Of a stretch of DNA of 24,785 nucleotides, positions 7,734 through 14,919 are shown piece by piece. The DNA comes from DATFWC01 sp045801465 (GTDB taxonomy: Bacteria; Pseudomonadota; Alphaproteobacteria; Rhizobiales; Xanthobacteraceae). The translations under genes were made by a program, and so were the position numbers. The DNA is taken from positions 1-24,785 of the forward strand of contig JBJMSU010000048.1 in assembly GCA_045801465.1 (NCBI GenBank), written 5' to 3'. Within the stretch, counting starts at the first letter, position 1. The number at the start of each line of letters is the position of its first letter. Under the pieces are notes generated by a model that saw nothing but the letters and a program-made list of their open reading frames with translations, was not told where the DNA came from and searched no databases.

Positions 7734-7929
7734 AGGTTTTGCGGAGGGAGCACGCTCGCCGGCCCGCCATCGTGGCTTGACAAACGGCCCAACTGTTAAC
7801 GGCTAGTATACTTTGGTTAATACATCCCTTCGTTCGTGCCGGATTTCTGGTATTCATTCGTAAATACTTTGCTGCTATCAGTACTTGACGAAATTACACT
7901 CGCTCGGATTCCAGGCGCGGTCTTCAGTT

Positions 7930-8175
7930 ATGCTAACGGCCATCATCCTCGTCTGCTCCCTCGCGATCACGCCTGACCTTCGGGAGTGCAGCCGCGACAA
8001 TGCGACGAACGTGATGCAAGTGCCGGAAGAGTTCTCCCTGCCCTCGCAATGCTTCATCCGCGGCCAGGCTTTCCTGGCCCAAACCTCGATTGGCCGCGAG
8101 ATGGCAGACAACGAGCGGGTCAAGGTCGTGTGCACGCCGACCCACAAGCTCACCGCCGGCCGTCGCATCATCTGA
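7930..8175 (+). CDS. 81-residue conserved small protein of unknown function
   Basis: The start at ATG 7930 is chosen because the hydrophobic N-terminus (MLTAIILVCSLAIT) begins there; an in-frame TTG at 7885 is the only longer alternative. No strong Shine-Dalgarno sequence is visible. The pattern, with a short hydrophobic start, LRECSRDNATNVM, FSLPSQCFIRGQAFLAQTSIGREM and a VKVVC end, matches a small family I recall from Bradyrhizobium-type genomes, without a function. Cysteines near residues 9, 19, 41 and 65 might form disulfides if the protein is exported. It sits downstream of an AT-rich stretch (about 7775-7900) that contrasts with its GC-rich neighbours. Confidence 0.7.
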   Translation: MLTAIILVCSLAITPDLRECSRDNATNVMQVPEEFSLPSQCFIRGQAFLAQTSIGREMADNERVKVVCTPTHKLTAGRRII

Positions 8176-8205
8176 ACCCGGCAGTCGCTGCGGGATAAGC
8201 GACGG

Positions 8206-8916
8206 TCACGCCGGTGCGTGAGCGCGCGCTCTTGCGCGCACGCTCAACGCTTCGATGACCTCCTCGGCCGTCAGCACGTCGCCGAAATGGAGATAGAAGG
8301 CGATCAGCGCGTTGGCGTGCTCCTGGTCGTTTGCGGCGGCATTGCCGTCGCTCACCATGATGGTCTTGAAGTTCAGCATCATGGCGTCGCGCGCCGTCGA
8401 CTCGCAGCAGACGTTGGTAACGCATCCGGTGATCAGGACGGTGTCGATGCCGCGCGCGCGAAGCTGCTCCGCCAAGCCCGACGAGCCCTGGATGAAGGCG
8501 CTGTAGCGCAGCTTGGTGACGATCAGGTCGTGCGCCTCGATCGCGAGCTCCGGCCAGAAGTCATAGCCGAGCGAGCCTTCCGCCAGGGCGTCGAGCCGCC
8601 GCTGCCGGGCCTCCGGCGTGAGCAGGTCGTAGTACGTCGACCAATCCTCGAGCGTTTCTGTTGCCGCCTTGGTGCGAATCCAGGCCACGGTGCCGCCGGT
8701 CTCGCGCAGCGCTCGCGCCAGCCGATTGACGTTCGGGACAATGCGCGGCGCCATCTCGCACAGCGTATGGGCCACGTCCGCGAGCATGAACGCGTTCTGC
8801 AGGTCGACCACGATGAGCGCGGTCCTGGCCGCCTCGATCGTATCGAACGCGTGAACTCTTCCCCGTTTCTTCACGACGCGCTCGACGATGTGTGGCGGCA
8901 TCGTGAATGCGTGCAT
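8206..8916 (-). CDS. Isochorismatase-family cysteine hydrolase
   Basis: A 236-residue hydrolase of the isochorismatase-like superfamily (RutB/nicotinamidase fold). The expected catalytic triad is visible: Asp38 in VVDLQNAF, Lys135 in VTKLRYSAF and Cys170 in TNVCCEST, with the cis-peptide segment TGCVTNV just before it. The KxRYSAF and NVCxEST patterns are closest to RutB-type ureidoacrylate/peroxyureidoacrylate amidohydrolases, but no other rut genes are present, so the substrate stays open. The C-terminus ends in a low-complexity Arg-Ala run. It is convergent with the 81-residue gene, with a 30-base gap. Confidence 0.9.
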   Translation of the reverse strand: MHAFTMPPHIVERVVKKRGRVHAFDTIEAARTALIVVDLQNAFMLADVAHTLCEMAPRIVPNVNRLARALRETGGTVAWIRTKAATETLEDWSTYYDLLTPEARQRRLDALAEGSLGYDFWPELAIEAHDLIVTKLRYSAFIQGSSGLAEQLRARGIDTVLITGCVTNVCCESTARDAMMLNFKTIMVSDGNAAANDQEHANALIAFYLHFGDVLTAEEVIEALSVRARARAHAPA

Positions 8917-9059
8917 GGCTTTGCCCTTTCTCCCGACCCCCGCATCGGCTTCGAGTTTGCTCCACTTTTCCCGTCCTGACCACCCTATCGACGCTTTTGT
9001 GGTGCCCCCCTCATTGTCCCGGCAGGCGTCGGCGGTGGCGCCCGTGGCTCATGCCGCAC

Positions 9060-9084
9060 GGAACAGGCCGGCAAATATGGTGTT
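9060..9084 (+). promoter_or_regulatory. Candidate EcfG general-stress promoter
   Basis: GGAAC (9060-9064), 16 bases, then TGTT (9081-9084), fits the EcfG consensus GGAAC-N16/17-CGTT except for the first -10 base. The next gene begins at 9118, 33 bases from the -10 element, an ideal promoter distance. Confidence 0.6.
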
Positions 9085-9117
9085 GTCAAATTGATCCCAG
9101 GCGAGAGGTGGCGACAA

Positions 9118-9306
9118 ATGACTTCACAGGACGAGCGCAAGAAGCCAGGCGAAGCCGATCGCGATGACGACGGGCGACCTGCGAAAACGCAAAGCGACCT
9201 GCGCAAGGACGGCAAAGAGCGACGGCAGGAGCCGCCGGCCGGCGAAGAGATCACGGGCGAAGGCAGCCCGGGCCTGACGATCACCGGTGGCAGCGGCCAC
9301 GCGTGA
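9118..9306 (+). CDS. 62-residue hydrophilic, probably disordered protein
   Basis: A very hydrophilic protein rich in Asp, Glu, Lys, Arg and Gly with no hydrophobic core, ending in PAGEEITGEGSPGLTITGG. It has the composition of an intrinsically disordered or stress-type protein. ATG 9118 is preceded by GAGAGGTG and lies 33 bases after a good EcfG-type promoter, which strongly supports a real gene even though I cannot name the family. The PPAGEEITGE...GLTITGG tail is the part most likely to be conserved. Cytosolic location is inferred from the absence of a signal peptide. Confidence 0.7.
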   Translation: MTSQDERKKPGEADRDDDGRPAKTQSDLRKDGKERRQEPPAGEEITGEGSPGLTITGGSGHA

Positions 9307-9339
9307 AGAGATTTTCCTGGCAGGCGTCAAAAGCCGTGG

Positions 9340-9406
9340 ACCGAATTCGGTTACGCCGGATGCGAAGGGCGCCTGTCAAACATACGAAGGGCGTTCCCGC
9401 CGGGAA
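9340..9406. promoter_or_regulatory. Two palindromes in the EamA-transporter upstream region
   Basis: ACCGAATTCGGT (9340-9351) is a perfect 12-base palindrome. TTCCCG-C-CGGGAA (9394-9406) is a 13-base palindrome with one central base. Both lie 40-110 bases upstream of the transporter start. Operator function is an inference; no regulator gene is adjacent. Confidence 0.3.
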
Positions 9407-9446
9407 TTCCGTATAGGCGCTGCGCATAACCAAGCATGGCCCGCGC

Positions 9447-10301
9447 GTGCTCACCCGCCTGCTGCCCTTCACCTTTGCGCTCCTGTGGGCGTCCTCTTAT
9501 GCGGCGGCCAAGATCGGCCTGGCCGACATCACGCCATTCGCCTTCGTGGCCCTGCGTCTGGCGATCGCCGCAGCGGCGGCAGCCCTGTTGCTGCCGGCGC
9601 GACAGACCGCGTGGAAGGCGCTCACCCGGACGTGGCCGCATCTGCTGGTGGGCGGTGCCTTGGTGCATGGTCTGGCGCTCGCGACCACGCACGCGGTCCT
9701 GATCTCGGTCGGCGCCACGGCGACCGCGCTGGTGCATGCCTTTCATCCCATCCTCACCGCCGCGCTTGGCGTGCTCCTGCTCGGCGAGACGTTTCGCGCC
9801 TGGCAATGGGCGGGCGTGATCATCGGATTTTGCGGCGTGCTCGTCGGTGTGCCGCTCAGCGCCGGCGAGAGCGCGCTCGTGCTGCTCGCCTTGAGCCTCG
9901 TCGGTCTCTCCGGGGGCACGCTTTATCTCAAGCGGTTCTGCCGAGATGTTCCGCCGTTCGAAGCCACGATGGTCCAGCTCGTTGGCGGCGCCATGCTCGC
10001 CGGCTTGGCCACTTTGGCGCTGGAGACGCCGCACGCGCATTGGACCACGAGTCTCGTGGCTGCCATGGCGTGGAACACGTTGCTCATGTCGGTTGGCGGC
10101 ATGGCGCTCTACAATTTCATTCTCATTCACTATGGAGCCGGCCGCGCCGCCTCGTCGTTCTTCGTGGTGCCGGGCGCGGCCGCGCTCATCGCCTGGCTGG
10201 TGCTCGGCGAGACCTTGTCGCCCCTCACCGTGCTCGGCCTCGTGGCCGCAACCGTGGGCGTCGCGCTCGTGTGGTGGCGACGAGACGCGGAGCCTAGATG
10301 A
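9447..10301 (+). CDS. EamA/DMT-family transporter
   Basis: A 284-residue inner-membrane protein of the drug/metabolite transporter superfamily with two EamA repeats and about ten hydrophobic segments. The repeat features are visible: LLWASSYAAAKIGL and PFAFVALRLAIAAAAAALLLPA near the start, HPILTAALGVLLLGETFRAWQWAGVIIG closing repeat 1, and VVPGAAALIAWLVLGETLSPLTVLGLVAATVGV closing repeat 2. The substrate cannot be inferred; family members export amino acids, metabolites or toxic compounds. The start is a GTG at 9447, the only in-frame start preceding the first transmembrane segment. Possible palindromic operators lie upstream, and nothing follows in the operon. Confidence 0.9.
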   Translation: MLTRLLPFTFALLWASSYAAAKIGLADITPFAFVALRLAIAAAAAALLLPARQTAWKALTRTWPHLLVGGALVHGLALATTHAVLISVGATATALVHAFHPILTAALGVLLLGETFRAWQWAGVIIGFCGVLVGVPLSAGESALVLLALSLVGLSGGTLYLKRFCRDVPPFEATMVQLVGGAMLAGLATLALETPHAHWTTSLVAAMAWNTLLMSVGGMALYNFILIHYGAGRAASSFFVVPGAAALIAWLVLGETLSPLTVLGLVAATVGVALVWWRRDAEPR

Positions 10302-10458
10302 GCTTTGACGAAATTCGGGAACGCATATCCGGGCAGTTCGAAAAACAGACTTGCTCAATCGGCCTATGGCGGTGATACGGTGTCGCGGGGGATCATTGTC
10401 TGTGACGATTTGTGTACCGGGCTCCTGCCTCCACGCCCGAGCCCTCAGGGAGAATGAC

Positions 10459-11571
10459 ATGAACGATTTCAAACGTCGGGACTTCTTGAAAGCTTCAGCA
10501 GCTTTCGCCGCCGCCGCGGCAGCCGGCGGCTTCAGCTGCGTCGAGATTGCTTCCGCCGCGCCGATCGACGTTCCAACCATCGACAAGCTGACGATGCGGG
10601 TCCTGATCGATCAGGCGCATGATCAATTCATGCGGGGGAGTACGGTCAACGGTGTGGTGCACGAGGCGCCCGGGGCTGGACGCAGCGCCGACGCCCGCAA
10701 CGTTCTGCACAATCAATGGGGGCTCTCGCTTCTGCTGGAGTCGCAACGCGAGCAGGAGCAGCGTACTGTCATGCTCGACTTCGGCTATACCGCCGAGGCG
10801 CTTGCCAACAATCTCGGCCTGCTCAAGGTCGATCCGAGCAAGATCCAGGCGCTGATCGTCAGCCACGGGCATATCGACCACTATGGCGGCCTCATCGGTT
10901 TCCTGGAGAAATATCGCAGCGTGCTCCCGGCTGACCTGAAGCTTTATGCCGGCGGCGAGGACAATTTCTGCCACCGCCTCAGGGGGACCACGCCGGGGCA
11001 GTTGGCTGAGGGCGGTACGCTGGATCGCCGCGAGATCGCCGCGCAAAAGGTGACGACGGTGCTGTGCGAGGCGCCGACCGTGGTCGCGGGCCATGCCTTT
11101 ACGACCGGCAAGATCAGGCGCAACAGCATCGAGCGCGTGCTGCCCAACGGCTACGTCGACTACAGCAAGGAGGGGGCGAGCTGCGAATACAGCCACTACA
11201 CGGCAGCCGAGCTGCAGGGGAAGTTCGTGCCGGACGAGCACGTGCACGAGCACGCCACCTGCTTCAACATCCGCGGCAAGGGCCTCGTGGTGATCAGCTC
11301 GTGCGGTCACGTCGGCATCGTCAATTCGGTGCGGCAGGCGCAGGAGGTCTCCGGTATCCAGAAGGTTCACGCGATCGTCGGCGGCTTCCATCTCGGGCCG
11401 GCCCCGGCCGACTACCTCAAACAGGTGATCGCCGAGATCAAGAAGCTGGAGCCCGACGTGGTCGCTCCGATGCACTGCAGCGGTCTGAACTTCCTGCTGG
11501 AGGCGCAGGCCCAGATGCCGAACAGCGTCATCGCCACGTCGACCGGGAGCCGCCTGATCTTCAGCGCGTAG
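10459..11571 (+). CDS. Tat-exported metallo-beta-lactamase-fold hydrolase (COG1237-like)
   Basis: A 370-residue protein with a twin-arginine signal (KRRDFLK at residues 5-11, then an Ala-rich hydrophobic stretch to about residue 34), so a folded, metal-loaded protein is expected in the periplasm. The metal-binding motif SHGHIDH puts ligands at His136, His138, Asp140 and His141. Further candidate ligands are in SSCGHVGIVN and GGFHLG, and APMHCSG near the end. This arrangement belongs to the COG1237 branch that includes archaeal methanopterin-pathway proteins; the bacterial substrate is unknown. The start at 10459 follows AGGGAG; the longer frame from 10351 would bury the Tat signal. The SCO gene starts nine bases after its stop, so the two form an operon. 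Confidence 0.9.
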   Translation: MNDFKRRDFLKASAAFAAAAAAGGFSCVEIASAAPIDVPTIDKLTMRVLIDQAHDQFMRGSTVNGVVHEAPGAGRSADARNVLHNQWGLSLLLESQREQEQRTVMLDFGYTAEALANNLGLLKVDPSKIQALIVSHGHIDHYGGLIGFLEKYRSVLPADLKLYAGGEDNFCHRLRGTTPGQLAEGGTLDRREIAAQKVTTVLCEAPTVVAGHAFTTGKIRRNSIERVLPNGYVDYSKEGASCEYSHYTAAELQGKFVPDEHVHEHATCFNIRGKGLVVISSCGHVGIVNSVRQAQEVSGIQKVHAIVGGFHLGPAPADYLKQVIAEIKKLEPDVVAPMHCSGLNFLLEAQAQMPNSVIATSTGSRLIFSA

Positions 11572-11580
11572 GGAACGCCG

Positions 11581-12210
11581 ATGCGACTGACGCGGCGGCG
11601 CATGTTGGTGCCGATGCTTCTCGGCCTCGGCAGCCTGGGCCTGCCGGCGCGCGCGCAGTCGCCGCCCGAGCGCTCGGCCGCCGAGCTGATGGACGCGGTG
11701 ATGTGGAACCGGGAGCCGATCGGCGGGCCGTTCGTGCTGGTCGATCACACCGGCAGGCCGAGGACCGAGGCCGACTTCCGCGGCAAGCTGCTGCTCGTCT
11801 ATTTCGGCTTCACTTCTTGTCCGGACGCGTGTCCCACCGACCTGCAGGCGATCGGTTTAGCGCTCGATCAGCTCGGAGCGGCCGGAGATGCCGTGCAGCC
11901 GCTCTTCATCACCCTCGACCCGGAGCGCGATACGCCACAGCTCTTAGCCGACTATGTGCCGTTATTTCATCCCCGCCTGATCGGGTTGAGCGGCGACGCG
12001 AGCTCAATCCGGCAGGCCGCGCGCGCATATAAGGTGTATTATGCCAAGGTGGCGACGGCCGATCGCTCCGATTACACGGTCGACCACTCGGGTTTCATCT
12101 ATCTGATGGATCGGGCCGGGCACTATCTCGGGTTTTTTCCGCCCGGCACATCGCCCGACCGTATGGCGGATGTTATCCGGCCGTTGATCGATGGAGCGCA
12201 CGGCCCCTGA
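11581..12210 (+). CDS. SCO1/SenC-family copper/thiol protein
   Basis: A 209-residue thioredoxin-fold protein of the SCO family, which delivers copper to the CuA site of cytochrome oxidase or acts as a periplasmic thiol reductase. The copper ligands are all present: Cys80 and Cys84 in TSCPDACP and His169 in TVDHSG. LLVYFGFTSC and ITLDPERDTP are family hallmarks. The N-terminus is a signal with RRR followed by a hydrophobic stretch ending PARAQ, possibly Tat-dependent. It follows the metallo-hydrolase by nine bases, so co-expression is expected; no oxidase genes are in the window. The downstream gene is convergent. Confidence 0.93.
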   Translation: MRLTRRRMLVPMLLGLGSLGLPARAQSPPERSAAELMDAVMWNREPIGGPFVLVDHTGRPRTEADFRGKLLLVYFGFTSCPDACPTDLQAIGLALDQLGAAGDAVQPLFITLDPERDTPQLLADYVPLFHPRLIGLSGDASSIRQAARAYKVYYAKVATADRSDYTVDHSGFIYLMDRAGHYLGFFPPGTSPDRMADVIRPLIDGAHGP

Positions 12211-12301
12211 ACCTTGTCATGCCGGGAACCTCCCTGCCCGCGCGACCGCCAGCGGAACCCGCATGCGCCAGCGATATGAGCGCCGCTGACGCTCGTGCAC
12301 C

Positions 12302-13909
12302 TCACATCCGAAACACCCCGAACCGCGTCTCCGGGATTGGCGCGTTGAGGGCTGCCGAGAAGGCGAGCGCCAGCACGCGCCGCGTCTCCTGCGGCGTGAT
12401 GATGCCGTCGTCCCACAGCCGTGCCGTGGCGTAGTAGGGATTGCCCTCTTCTTCGTAGCGCGCGCGGATCGGCGCCTTGAACGCCTCCTCTTCGTTGGCC
12501 GACCAGGTGCCGCCCTCGGCCTCGATATTGTCGCGCCTGACCGTGGCGAGCACGGAGGCGGCCTGCTCGCCGCCCATCACCGAAATGCGCGCGTTCGGCC
12601 ATGTGAACAGGAAGCGCGGCCCGTAGGCGCGGCCGCACATCCCGTAATTGCCGGCGCCGTACGAGCCGCCGATGATCACGGTGATCTTCGGCACCTGGGC
12701 GCAGGCGACCGCCGTCACCATCTTGGCGCCGTCCTTGGCAATGCCGCCCGCCTCGTAGTCGCGCCCCACCATGAAGCCTGAAATGTTCTGCAGGAACAGA
12801 AGCGGAATGCGTCGTTGGCAGCAGAGCTCGATGAAATGCGCGGCCTTGAGCGCCGATTGCGAGAACAGGATGCCGTTGTTGCCGAGAATGCCGACCGGAA
12901 TGCCGTGGATATGGGCGAAGCCCGTCACCAGGGTCGACCCATAGAGCTGCTTGAACTCGTCGAACTCGGAGGCATCGACCAGCCGCGCGATCACCTCGCG
13001 CACGTCGTATTGCTTCTTGAGGTCCGTCGGCACGCTGCCGTCGAGCTCCTTCGGGTCGTACGCGGGCTCGCGCGCAGCGTTCAGCGGAATGGCGACGCTC
13101 TTCTTGATATTCAGGTGGCCAACGATGCGGCGGCAGAGCGCCAGCGCGTGATCGTCATCCGCCGCATAATGGTCGACGACGCCGGATTGCCGCGCATGCA
13201 CGTCGGCGCCGCCCAAATCCTCGGCCGACACGACCTCGCCGGTCGCCGCCTTCACCAGCGGCGGCCCGCCGAGGAAGATCGTGCCCTGCCGGCGCACGAT
13301 AACGGTCTCGTCCGACATGGCCGGCACGTAGGCGCCGCCCGCCGTGCACGACCCCATCACCACGGCGATCTGCGGGACACCGAGCGCCGACAATGTGGCC
13401 TGATTGTAAAAGATGCGGCCGAAGTGCTCGCGGTCGGGGAACACGTCCGTCTGATGCGGCAGATTGGCGCCGCCCGAATCGACGAGATAGATGCAGGGCA
13501 GCCGGTTCTCGCGCGCGACCTCCTGCGCCCGCAGGTGCTTCTTCACCGTCATCGGATAGTAAGTACCGCCCTTGATCGTGGAATCGTTGCACACGATCAT
13601 GCATTCGCGGCCCTCGATCCGTCCGATGCCGGTGATGATCCCGGCGGCGTGGATGGCGTCGTCGTACATCCCATAGGCGGCGAGCGGCGAGAGCTCGAGG
13701 AACGGCGCGCCCGGATCGATAAGCCGCATCACGCGGTCGCGCGGCAACAGCTTGCCGCGTTCGCGATGGCGCTCGCGGGCCTTGGGCGAGCCGCCCGCCG
13801 CAGCCTCGGCGCGACGCTGATGCAGCTCGGCAACGAGCGCGGCCATCGCGGCGCGATTCGCTGCAAACTCGTCCGAATTCGTGTCGATCTGGGACGCGAT
13901 GAGCGCCAC
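12302..13909 (-). CDS. Acyl-CoA carboxylase carboxyltransferase subunit (methylcrotonyl-CoA type)
   Basis: A 535-residue biotin-dependent carboxyltransferase with two crotonase-like halves, of normal length for MccB. Family-typical segments are KARERHRERGKLLPRDRV, CNDSTIKGGTYYPMTVKKHLRAQ, the oxyanion region GSCTAGGAYVPAMSDE, IFLGGPPLVKAATGE, and in the C-terminal half FLQNISGFMVGRDYE and GGSYGAGNYGMCGRAY. These fit the methylcrotonyl-CoA carboxylase beta subunit of leucine breakdown better than propionyl- or acetyl-CoA subunits; geranyl-CoA carboxylase (AtuC-like) is the main alternative. The biotin carboxylase, HMG-CoA lyase and acyl-CoA dehydrogenase that usually accompany it are not in the window, so the gene is isolated here. 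Confidence 0.88.
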   Translation of the reverse strand: MALIASQIDTNSDEFAANRAAMAALVAELHQRRAEAAAGGSPKARERHRERGKLLPRDRVMRLIDPGAPFLELSPLAAYGMYDDAIHAAGIITGIGRIEGRECMIVCNDSTIKGGTYYPMTVKKHLRAQEVARENRLPCIYLVDSGGANLPHQTDVFPDREHFGRIFYNQATLSALGVPQIAVVMGSCTAGGAYVPAMSDETVIVRRQGTIFLGGPPLVKAATGEVVSAEDLGGADVHARQSGVVDHYAADDDHALALCRRIVGHLNIKKSVAIPLNAAREPAYDPKELDGSVPTDLKKQYDVREVIARLVDASEFDEFKQLYGSTLVTGFAHIHGIPVGILGNNGILFSQSALKAAHFIELCCQRRIPLLFLQNISGFMVGRDYEAGGIAKDGAKMVTAVACAQVPKITVIIGGSYGAGNYGMCGRAYGPRFLFTWPNARISVMGGEQAASVLATVRRDNIEAEGGTWSANEEEAFKAPIRARYEEEGNPYYATARLWDDGIITPQETRRVLALAFSAALNAPIPETRFGVFRM

Positions 13910-14026
13910 CTCAATCCCTCCCGTTCCTGTGCGTCACTATGGCCTCCCGGTCATACGAAGTGAACGCCCATTAATGGCTCATCACACCGAGATTGCGCGG
14001 CGCGCTCAGCCATTTACCGGCTGGCC

Positions 14027-14051
14027 GGAACCCGGCGCTGACACTCGCGTT
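14027..14051 (+). promoter_or_regulatory. EcfG general-stress promoter (consensus match)
   Basis: GGAAC (14027-14031), 16 bases, CGTT (14048-14051): an exact match to the alphaproteobacterial EcfG/sigma-T/RpoE2 consensus. The DUF1236 gene starts 54 bases beyond the -10 element, with AAGGAGG at 14090-14096 between them. Confidence 0.75.
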
Positions 14052-14104
14052 CTTGTTGGGACGGAAGGTCGATGGCACGAGGGTGACGCAAGGAGGAATT
14101 TCTC

Positions 14105-14815
14105 ATGAAAAGGACTTTGTTGGCGACGGTTGCAGCGACCGCCCTGGTGGCGGGCACGATCGCTGTTGCCGCCCAAGGCATGCAGGGCGGCGGCGGTGCC
14201 GGCGGCGCCGGTACAGGTGGCGGCGGAGCGCCATCAGCGGCTCCGGCGGAAAAGATGGGCCCGCCGACGGGCGGCGGCACGACCGGCCAGGGCACCGGGT
14301 CGCAGATGGATCGCGGCAGTTCGGGCGGCCAGATGGACCGCGGTCAGAGCCAAGGTGAGCGCGGTGGCCAGGGTGCTGGCGAGCGTGGGCAGAGCGGAAC
14401 CACGCAGAACCGCGATCAAACACAGCCGCGCACCGGTCAGGGCGAGGGCAGCCCCAAGGGGCAAACCGGCCAGACCGGCCAAGGCGGCCAGGACGGCGTC
14501 CGTCAAGGCCAGGGCGGCACCAACCAGAAGACGGGCCAGGGCCAGACCAGCACCGGCTCGGCCTCTCTCAACACCGAGCAGCGCACGAGAATCCGTGAAA
14601 CGGTGCTCAGGGGCGGCAATGTCAACCGGGTGTCGAATGTGAACTTCAACATCAGCGTCGGCACGGTGGTGCCGCGCTCGGTGCATCTGGTGGCAGTGCC
14701 CTCGACGATCGTGGAAGTCCATCCGGCGTGGCGTGGCTTCCTCTACTTCGTCGTCAACGACGAGATCATCATCGTCGAGCCCGGCACGCTCAGGATTGTC
14801 GCGGTCATCACCTGA
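14105..14815 (+). CDS. Exported DUF1236 protein with a Gly/Gln-rich disordered region
   Basis: A 236-residue protein in three parts. Residues 1-23 form a Sec signal peptide (MKRTLLATVAATALVAGTIAVAA). Residues about 24-155 form a long low-complexity region dominated by Gly, Gln, Thr and Arg with repeated G-Q-x units, surely disordered. From about residue 156 to the end there is a DUF1236 domain (LNTEQRTRIRETVL, VNFNISVGTVVPRSV, HPAWRGFLYFVVNDEIIIVEP). DUF1236 proteins are periplasmic or surface proteins of unknown role, common in Hyphomicrobiales. The ATG is fixed by AAGGAGG eight bases upstream. A consensus EcfG promoter precedes it and an intrinsic terminator follows, so this is a single-gene, stress-responsive transcript. 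Confidence 0.9.
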   Translation: MKRTLLATVAATALVAGTIAVAAQGMQGGGGAGGAGTGGGGAPSAAPAEKMGPPTGGGTTGQGTGSQMDRGSSGGQMDRGQSQGERGGQGAGERGQSGTTQNRDQTQPRTGQGEGSPKGQTGQTGQGGQDGVRQGQGGTNQKTGQGQTSTGSASLNTEQRTRIRETVLRGGNVNRVSNVNFNISVGTVVPRSVHLVAVPSTIVEVHPAWRGFLYFVVNDEIIIVEPGTLRIVAVIT

Positions 14816-14843
14816 CCGCAGGGTCGTGCGATATCGTGAAGCG

Positions 14844-14871
14844 GAAGGGCGGCTCGGCCGCCCTTCTTTTT
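14844..14871 (+). terminator. Rho-independent terminator after the DUF1236 gene
   Basis: GAAGGGCGGC (14844-14853) pairs perfectly with GCCGCCCTTC (14857-14866) across a three-base TCG loop, followed directly by five T residues (14867-14871). It lies 28 bases after the stop codon. Confidence 0.9.
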
Positions 14872-14883
14872 GCAACATGTTGC
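14872..14883. promoter_or_regulatory. 12-base palindrome upstream of the Nudix gene
   Basis: GCAACATGTTGC is a perfect palindrome between the terminator and the Nudix start (14920). The position would suit an operator, but chance occurrence cannot be excluded. Confidence 0.25.
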
Positions 14884-14919
14884 GCCAACACGGCCGCCGG
14901 TCACGACATCGTTCTCGCC

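Noticed and set aside
7777..7812. Sigma-70-like promoter with TTGACA and TAGTAT/TATACT
   Set aside because: The spacer would be 21-24 bases instead of about 17, so the two elements do not form a convincing promoter.
8219..8246. GC-rich hairpin between the 81-residue and isochorismatase genes
   Set aside because: It lies inside the Arg-Ala-repeat 3' coding end of the isochorismatase gene and has no T-run.
10318..10338. GGAAC...GTT element upstream of the metallo-hydrolase
   Set aside because: The spacer is only 13 bases, too short for an EcfG promoter.
9351..11748. Long minus-strand open frames opposite the EamA and metallo-hydrolase genes
   Set aside because: Shadows of strongly supported plus-strand genes; composition is low-complexity Arg/Gln/His.
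12815..13963. 382-residue plus-strand frame opposite the carboxyltransferase
   Set aside because: The minus-strand frame carries a full carboxyltransferase signature; the plus frame has none.
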